A program made the translations under genes and the position numbers. Positions 6,261-8,791 of a stretch of 8,791 bases of DNA are shown here, one piece after another (within the stretch, counting starts at the first letter, position 1; each line of letters starts with the position of its first letter). The notes under the pieces were generated by a model. It had not been told where the DNA came from. It made no database searches and saw nothing but the letters and a program-made list of their open reading frames with translations. This stretch comes from CAVSUR01 sp052143655 (lineage in GTDB: Bacteria > Actinomycetota > Actinomycetes > Streptosporangiales > Streptosporangiaceae): positions 1-8,791 of the forward strand of contig JBKQSL010000089.1 of the NCBI GenBank assembly GCA_052143655.1, read 5' to 3'.

Positions 6261-6277
6261 ATACGCGCGGCGCGTAT
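6261..6277. promoter_or_regulatory. perfect 17-bp palindrome upstream of the 474-aa gene
   Basis: ATACGCGC at 6261-6268 and GCGCGTAT at 6270-6277 are exact reverse complements around one central G. The site ends 11 bases before the ATG of the 474-aa gene, where a -10 region or leader would lie, and 137 bases from the divergent small gene. Size and place fit an operator for a dimeric repressor. No repressor gene is directly adjacent. Confidence 0.5.
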
Positions 6278-6401
6278 GCGGAACGTTGCGGCTGACCGGA
6301 TGCGCGCAGCACCCGGCCGTCATGGTGACTGATTCTCATCAAGGAAGTGTCAGCCTGGCTAGTGTGTTCGCGCCGTAGTGCCAGCAGGCAGACTGTGGGC
6401 T

Positions 6402-6409
6402 GGAGGAGG
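6402..6409 (+). promoter_or_regulatory. strong ribosome binding site deciding a TTG start
   Basis: GGAGGAGG is nearly a full complement to the 16S rRNA tail. Its first GGAGG (6402-6406) lies seven bases before the TTG at 6414, which settles the start of the small gene that follows. Confidence 0.7.
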
Positions 6410-6413
6410 TCAG

Positions 6414-6662
6414 TTGACCCGCAAGCGCAAGCGTTCTGGCCGTCGGCCGCGTCGGCATGTCCGGGCGCCAGTCCCCGCCGACGACGGCCCCGACTGGGTA
6501 AGCATCGACGGCCGGCTCATGTTCGTCGTCGGCTACACGCCAGGCGGATCGCCGTACGGCGTCTTCGAGGACGAGATGGGCGACTTTGACGCGGGCGACC
6601 GGACCGGCAGCGAATCATCTTTTAGTAGGGCCGATCGGGGTGTGCCCGGTTGTAGGCAGTGA
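6414..6662 (+). CDS. small hypothetical protein (82 aa)
   Basis: The TTG start at 6414-6416 is set by GGAGGAGG just upstream. The protein opens with a very basic stretch (TRKRKRSGRRPRRHVRAP) and continues with a compact core, DWVSIDGRLMFVVGYTPGGS followed by PYGVFEDEMGDFD. This core, a W-V/I-x-DG, then F-V-V-GYT-GG-PYG pattern, recalls short conserved actinomycete proteins of unknown function. After residue 60 the sequence (AGDRTGSESSFSRADRGVPG) looks random, so the natural end may have been lost and the frame may now read through into the tail of the opposing gene. The last 41 bases overlap the convergent Lsr2-like gene. Positive charge hints at nucleic-acid binding, without proof. Confidence 0.6.
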   Translation: MTRKRKRSGRRPRRHVRAPVPADDGPDWVSIDGRLMFVVGYTPGGSPYGVFEDEMGDFDAGDRTGSESSFSRADRGVPGCRQ

Positions 6663-7043
6663 TGATCGCCAGCGATATGGAGTCGGACTCGGCGAGGTCG
6701 AAGCGTGCCGCGCGCGCCCAGGTGCGCACTTCGTCCCCGCTGGCCTGGCGGGCAGCCGCGCGACGTCGTCTGGCCTCGCATGTGAGCGCCTGGCCAGTCG
6801 AATGGCCTCCATGACGATTTCCCTTGCGCGCGGCGTGCACTTGATGGCGAGCTCGTCGAGAACGTCGCCGGCAAGGCTCGCAACTGTCTGGCTCCGGTCA
6901 GGCTCGCTCAACCGCAGGACGGCGTCGGTGACCTCCTCCATGCTGATCGAGCCAACCGGATTGTCGAACAGCGCCCGCTGTGGCCCAATTCGCCACTTCG
7001 GCGGGCGGAGACGCGCCCGGCGATCGGAGTCTGGAGCGGACAT
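6622..7043 (-). pseudogene. Lsr2-like DNA-binding protein gene with a frameshift
   Basis: Two frames join to give one sensible protein. The first, from ATG 7043, reads a helical N-terminal part, SISMEEVTDAVLRLSEPDRS and VASLAGDVLDELAIKC then REIVMEAIRLARRS. In this frame the remainder is Ser/Pro/Arg-rich nonsense ending at 6615. The other frame supplies from about 6770 RRAAARQASGDEVRTWARAA then RFDLAESDSISLAIITAYNR and ends AHPDRPY at a TAA (6622-6624). That tail follows the E/D-x-R-x-WA, G-x-x-V, I-x-x-x-x-AY-x-AH pattern of the Lsr2 C-terminal DNA-binding domain, which binds AT-rich minor grooves and silences foreign DNA. The break lies between about 6755 and 6795. Either the gene is broken, or the base call is wrong, or frameshifting rescues it. 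The end overlaps the convergent 82-aa gene. No strong ribosome binding site is seen. Confidence 0.6.
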
Positions 7044-7125
7044 ACGGCGATTCTCGCATCTCGGGCATTTCTGTATTTGGACGGCGCGCCGCCAAGCATG
7101 CGCAGGCCCGCCCTGGCCTTAGTAT

Positions 7126-7179
7126 GGTACCGTATCCTTGTACTAGTACTGTGGTACCGTTGTTCTGTACTAGCGAGGT
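7126..7179 (+). promoter_or_regulatory. two tandem 27-bp operator-like repeats before yefM
   Basis: Units at 7126-7152 and 7153-7179 both begin GGTACCGT and both carry TGTACTAG starting 13 bases later; 18 of 27 positions agree. The first unit also contains the perfect palindrome GTACTAGTAC (7140-7149). In E. coli, YefM binds palindromes with a TGTACA core in its own promoter; TGTACT here is one base off. A TATCCT at 7133-7138 could be the -10 box, so bound YefM would cover the promoter. Confidence 0.6.
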
Positions 7180-7192
7180 CTACGGAGGGTTC

Positions 7193-7474
7193 ATGGCGAT
7201 CACGGCAACCGAGGCGCGCAAGAGGCTCTTCCCCCTGATCAAGCAGGTGAACGAGGACCGGGCGCCGGTCGAGATCATTTCGAACCACGGCCGGGCCTAC
7301 CTTGTCGCGGCCGATGACTACGAGTCCATGGAGGAAACCGACTACCTGCTTCGCTCCCCGGCGAACGCAGCCCGTCTCATGGCAGCCGCCGACGAAGTGC
7401 GCCGCGGACGGACCCTTATCACCAAGACAATGGAGGAGCTCGAGGCCATGGCCGACGAGGGCGAGCCGCGTTGA
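7193..7474 (+). CDS. yefM: antitoxin of the YefM/Phd family
   Basis: This 93-aa protein starts at ATG 7193, with GGAGGG at 7184-7189 as ribosome binding site. The sequence MAITATEARKRLFPLIKQVN, then APVEIISNHGRAYLVAADDY ESMEET in direct continuation is a textbook YefM/Phd N-terminal dimerisation and DNA-binding domain. The following segment YLLRSPANAARLMAAADEVR and the acidic C-terminus (EELEAMADEGEPR) form the part that wraps around and inhibits the toxin. The protein binds YoeB and, as a complex, represses the operon. It overlaps the toxin gene by four bases (TTGA), giving tight coupling. Length is close to the E. coli protein. It appears intact. Control is expected through the tandem repeats directly upstream. 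Confidence 0.92.
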   Translation: MAITATEARKRLFPLIKQVNEDRAPVEIISNHGRAYLVAADDYESMEETDYLLRSPANAARLMAAADEVRRGRTLITKTMEELEAMADEGEPR

Positions 7475-7734
7475 GGAACATTGTCTTCCACGCTCAGGGC
7501 TGGGAAGACCTCACCTACTGGGCCACGGCCGATAAGAAAATGCTGCGCCGGCTGCTCCGGCTCATCGAGGAAGCACGGCGGACCCCATTCGAGGGAGTCG
7601 GCAAGCCTGAGCCGCTGCGCCGGAATCTGTCCGGCTTCTGGTCGCGGCGGATCGATGACGAGCACCGTCTTGTCTACGGCGCGACCGATGATGAACTGAT
7701 CATCCTTCAGGCCCGGTACCATTACGACGGCTGA
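7471..7734 (+). CDS. yoeB: mRNA interferase toxin of the Txe/YoeB family
   Basis: This 87-aa protein starts at a TTG overlapping the yefM stop. It aligns along its whole length with E. coli YoeB (84 aa): shared blocks are RRTPFEG-GKPEPLR, NLSGFWSRRI, EHRLVY and the terminal RYHY. The catalytic residues Glu46, Arg65, His83 and Tyr84 of E. coli correspond to E47, R66, H84 and Y85 here, so the nuclease should be active. YoeB binds the ribosomal A site and cuts mRNA during translation, stopping growth when the labile antitoxin is degraded. The rare start codon and coupling to yefM keep toxin output at or below antitoxin output. With yefM it forms a complete, apparently functional module, typically used to stabilise mobile or accessory DNA or in stress response. 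Confidence 0.93.
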   Translation: MRNIVFHAQGWEDLTYWATADKKMLRRLLRLIEEARRTPFEGVGKPEPLRRNLSGFWSRRIDDEHRLVYGATDDELIILQARYHYDG

Positions 7735-7964
7735 CCGCCCTGCCGATTCCTCACTGCGTAACCACCTTTTCGCAAAAGCATCCGCAGGGCGCGAGGCCCG
7801 CAGCGATTGATGGGCCGGGGCTCAGCAACTCGGATGGCTGTCCGCGCCCGTCCGTGGCGGCAGCTCGCCGACCTGCCGGGCGCACGGACGTATGGCGGAC
7901 AGGCTTGCGGATTCACTTGATCGCTGAGGGAGTTTTGCCAGGTCACAAGCCATTCCAATGCGTA
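7735..7964. other. spacer between yoeB and the tRNA remnant
   Basis: No gene is supported here. The open frames on the minus strand are Arg/Pro/Ser-rich and lack a ribosome binding site. I found no integrase or excisionase gene, which would be expected close to an intact attachment site. A string resembling a degenerate acceptor arm, GCCAGGT, sits at 7937-7943. Confidence 0.45.
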
Positions 7965-8026
7965 GGGGGAAACGGTCTGTAAAACCGTCGGCTCAGCCTA
8001 CGTTGGTTCGAACCCAACACCTGCCA
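7965..8026 (+). tRNA. tRNA-Tyr (anticodon GTA), 3' part only: remnant or attachment site
   Basis: A five-pair anticodon stem (ACGGT 7972-7976, ACCGT 7984-7988) encloses the loop CTGTAAA with anticodon GTA at 7979-7981. A long variable arm (GGC-TCA-GCC) marks a class II tRNA, as bacterial tRNA-Tyr is. The T arm GTTGG-TTCGAAC-CCAAC (8002-8018) is perfect, and ACCTGCC plus discriminator A follow (8019-8026). The 5' half is not right: no D arm with the conserved GG is present, and the only partner for the acceptor, GCCAGGT at 7937-7943 (six of seven pairs), leaves about eight bases too many. I read this as the 3' half of a tRNA-Tyr gene left by integration or decay. tRNA-Tyr is a known target of actinomycete elements such as SLP1. 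Confidence 0.65.
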
Positions 8027-8154
8027 CCCAAAACCCCAGGTCAGCCCCGGTTCCAGGCCGAGGCTCATGCCTGTTCGGGAGCGGTCCGCAACACCGCTGG
8101 CTGTGCCAGCGCGCCGGGTGCCGCCCGGATCGCGGCAGGTCAGCGGCCTGACCA

Positions 8155-8457
8155 GTGCCGTGCCGCGAATCCGGGGCCATCGTGACACTCGACCCGCGTA
8201 ACTGTAACTGGGTCGGCGACAAAGGTTACGTAGGGAATAACATGATCACGCCCTTCAAGAAGCCCGCAGGCGGTAAACTCCTGGACTGGCAGAAAGATTT
8301 CAATACGCAGGTCAACAAAATCCGCTACGTTATCGAGCAGGTCATCGCCAACTTCAGGACCTGGCGGATCATGCACACCGACTACCGCCGCCCACTGGCA
8401 ACATTTCCCGAAACCATCTCAGCCGTAGTAGCCCTGCACTTCTATGCAGCTGCCTGA
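8155..8457 (+). pseudogene. IS5-type transposase, C-terminal fragment
   Basis: Only the last part of a DDE transposase of the IS5 group remains. From about 8200 it reads NWVGDKGYVGNNMITPFKKP, with the second catalytic Asp (D22 from the GTG), then QVNKIRYVIEQVIANFRTWR with the catalytic Glu (E61), and ends with the typical ISAVVALHFY just before TGA. The first catalytic Asp and everything before it are missing, so the fragment is inactive. The frame opens at GTG 8155, but the first 15 or so residues do not look like transposase. The fragment is visibly poorer in GC, with more A/T-ending codons, than its neighbours, which suggests a recent arrival from another source. No terminal inverted repeats could be assigned. 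Confidence 0.8.
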
Positions 8458-8463
8458 ATAACC

Positions 8464-8499
8464 CTCAACGACCCTGGGCGTGCAACCAGGGTCGTTGGG
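8464..8499. terminator. strong hairpin after the IS5 fragment
   Basis: AACGACCCTGG (8467-8477) pairs perfectly with CCAGGGTCGTT (8486-8496) across an eight-base loop, and C-G, T-G and C-G pairs lengthen the stem to 14. It begins seven bases after the transposase stop. It fits a terminator without T-run, or an inner part of the insertion sequence end. Confidence 0.55.
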
Positions 8500-8722
8500 T
8501 CCTTGTGGCCGCGAAAGGCCCTCAAAACGCAGATCATCTCATCGGAGTGGACAACGCTCACATCGCGCTTGCAGCAAAGGCCACACCGATCGGCGGCTCG
8601 GTGAGCGCTTACTCTGGAGACGCTCCTCGTTGCCATGGTCACCGTCAGCCCGCACCCGGTCTGCCGGGACGAGTGAGCCGTCTGTGCTGGTCATCGCCGC
8701 TGTCGGGTGAGAAAATACGGTC
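8500..8722. other. non-coding stretch upstream of the last gene
   Basis: I see no gene here; open frames on both strands are short and composition-driven. The right end may hold a promoter for the following gene: TGGTCA, 17 bases, then GAAAAT at about 8711-8716, which ends six bases before the ATG and would give a leaderless message. Confidence 0.35.
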
Positions 8723-8791
8723 ATGGCGGACTATGGGGGTGACCCGGCACGGCAGTTCGCCGCGGCGTGGCAGGCTGCCGCGGCCGCGCTG
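8723..8791 (+). CDS. start of an unknown gene (runs off right edge)
   Basis: An ATG at 8723 opens a frame that remains open to the edge, giving 23 residues: MADYGGDPARQFAAAWQAAA followed by AAL. Third-position GC is high throughout, as in the true genes of this window. There is no clear Shine-Dalgarno site, but an AT-rich GAAAAT just before it may be the -10 box of a leaderless transcript. The piece is too short to name a family. Confidence 0.5.
   Translation, partial: MADYGGDPARQFAAAWQAAAAAL

Noticed and set aside
7943..8222. Minus-strand frames ending in WQVLGSNQRR and VAGVGFEPT
   Set aside because: These are well-known false proteins produced by translating the complement of tRNA genes; here they simply confirm the tRNA-Tyr remnant.
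8442..8724. Short minus-strand open frames after the IS5 fragment
   Set aside because: They cross the hairpin and the presumed promoter, lack ribosome binding sites and show no family features.
1..8791. CRISPR array
   Set aside because: No regularly spaced repeats of 25-40 bases were found; the only tandem repeats are the two 27-bp units before yefM.

Overview
The window looks like a high-GC actinomycete chromosome (Streptomyces-like or a relative). It is G+C rich, coding frames strongly favour G/C in the third codon position, GTG and TTG starts are common, and one promoter is placed for a leaderless transcript. It reads as an accessory region: a few intact small genes of unknown function and one clear toxin-antitoxin pair, mixed with broken pieces of transposases, a helicase and a tRNA.

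Left part (1-2600), all read on the minus strand. The 5' part of an alpha/beta hydrolase gene runs off the left edge (1-401). A gene-free stretch of about 340 bases follows, then an IS701-type transposase fragment (739-1341) that has lost its N-terminus and apparently an internal block. Next come a HEAT-like protein of unknown function (1395-2240) and a frameshifted C-terminal piece of a superfamily 2 DNA helicase (2288-2583).

Middle (2592-4664), the most interesting part. A compact minus-strand operon has three overlapping genes: a 79-aa HicA-like protein, a 209-aa protein with a MerR/excisionase-like helix-turn-helix, and a 129-aa unknown protein. It faces a plus-strand 256-aa unknown gene. 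The divergent gap holds a 37-bp interrupted palindrome, which overlaps a good minus-strand promoter placed for a leaderless transcript starting at the GTG of the HicA-like gene. I read this as a candidate autoregulated toxin-antitoxin-like module; the function is inference.

Right-centre (4826-7734). A 474-aa minus-strand protein has a C-x2-C/C-x2-H zinc motif and TPR-like helices, with a perfect 17-bp palindrome just upstream of it. A small TTG-started gene on the plus strand converges with an Lsr2-like gene that carries a frameshift. A complete yefM-yoeB toxin-antitoxin operon follows, with two tandem 27-bp operator-like repeats before yefM.

Right edge (7735-8791). The 3' part of a tRNA-Tyr gene (anticodon GTA) lacks a proper 5' half, which suggests a spent attachment site of an integrative element. 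After it come the C-terminal third of an IS5-type transposase with visibly lower GC, a strong hairpin, and the first 23 codons of a new plus-strand gene running off the right edge.

Together the region looks like the leftover of one or more mobile elements at a tRNA-Tyr site, in which stabilising two-gene modules stayed intact while transposition and helicase genes decayed.
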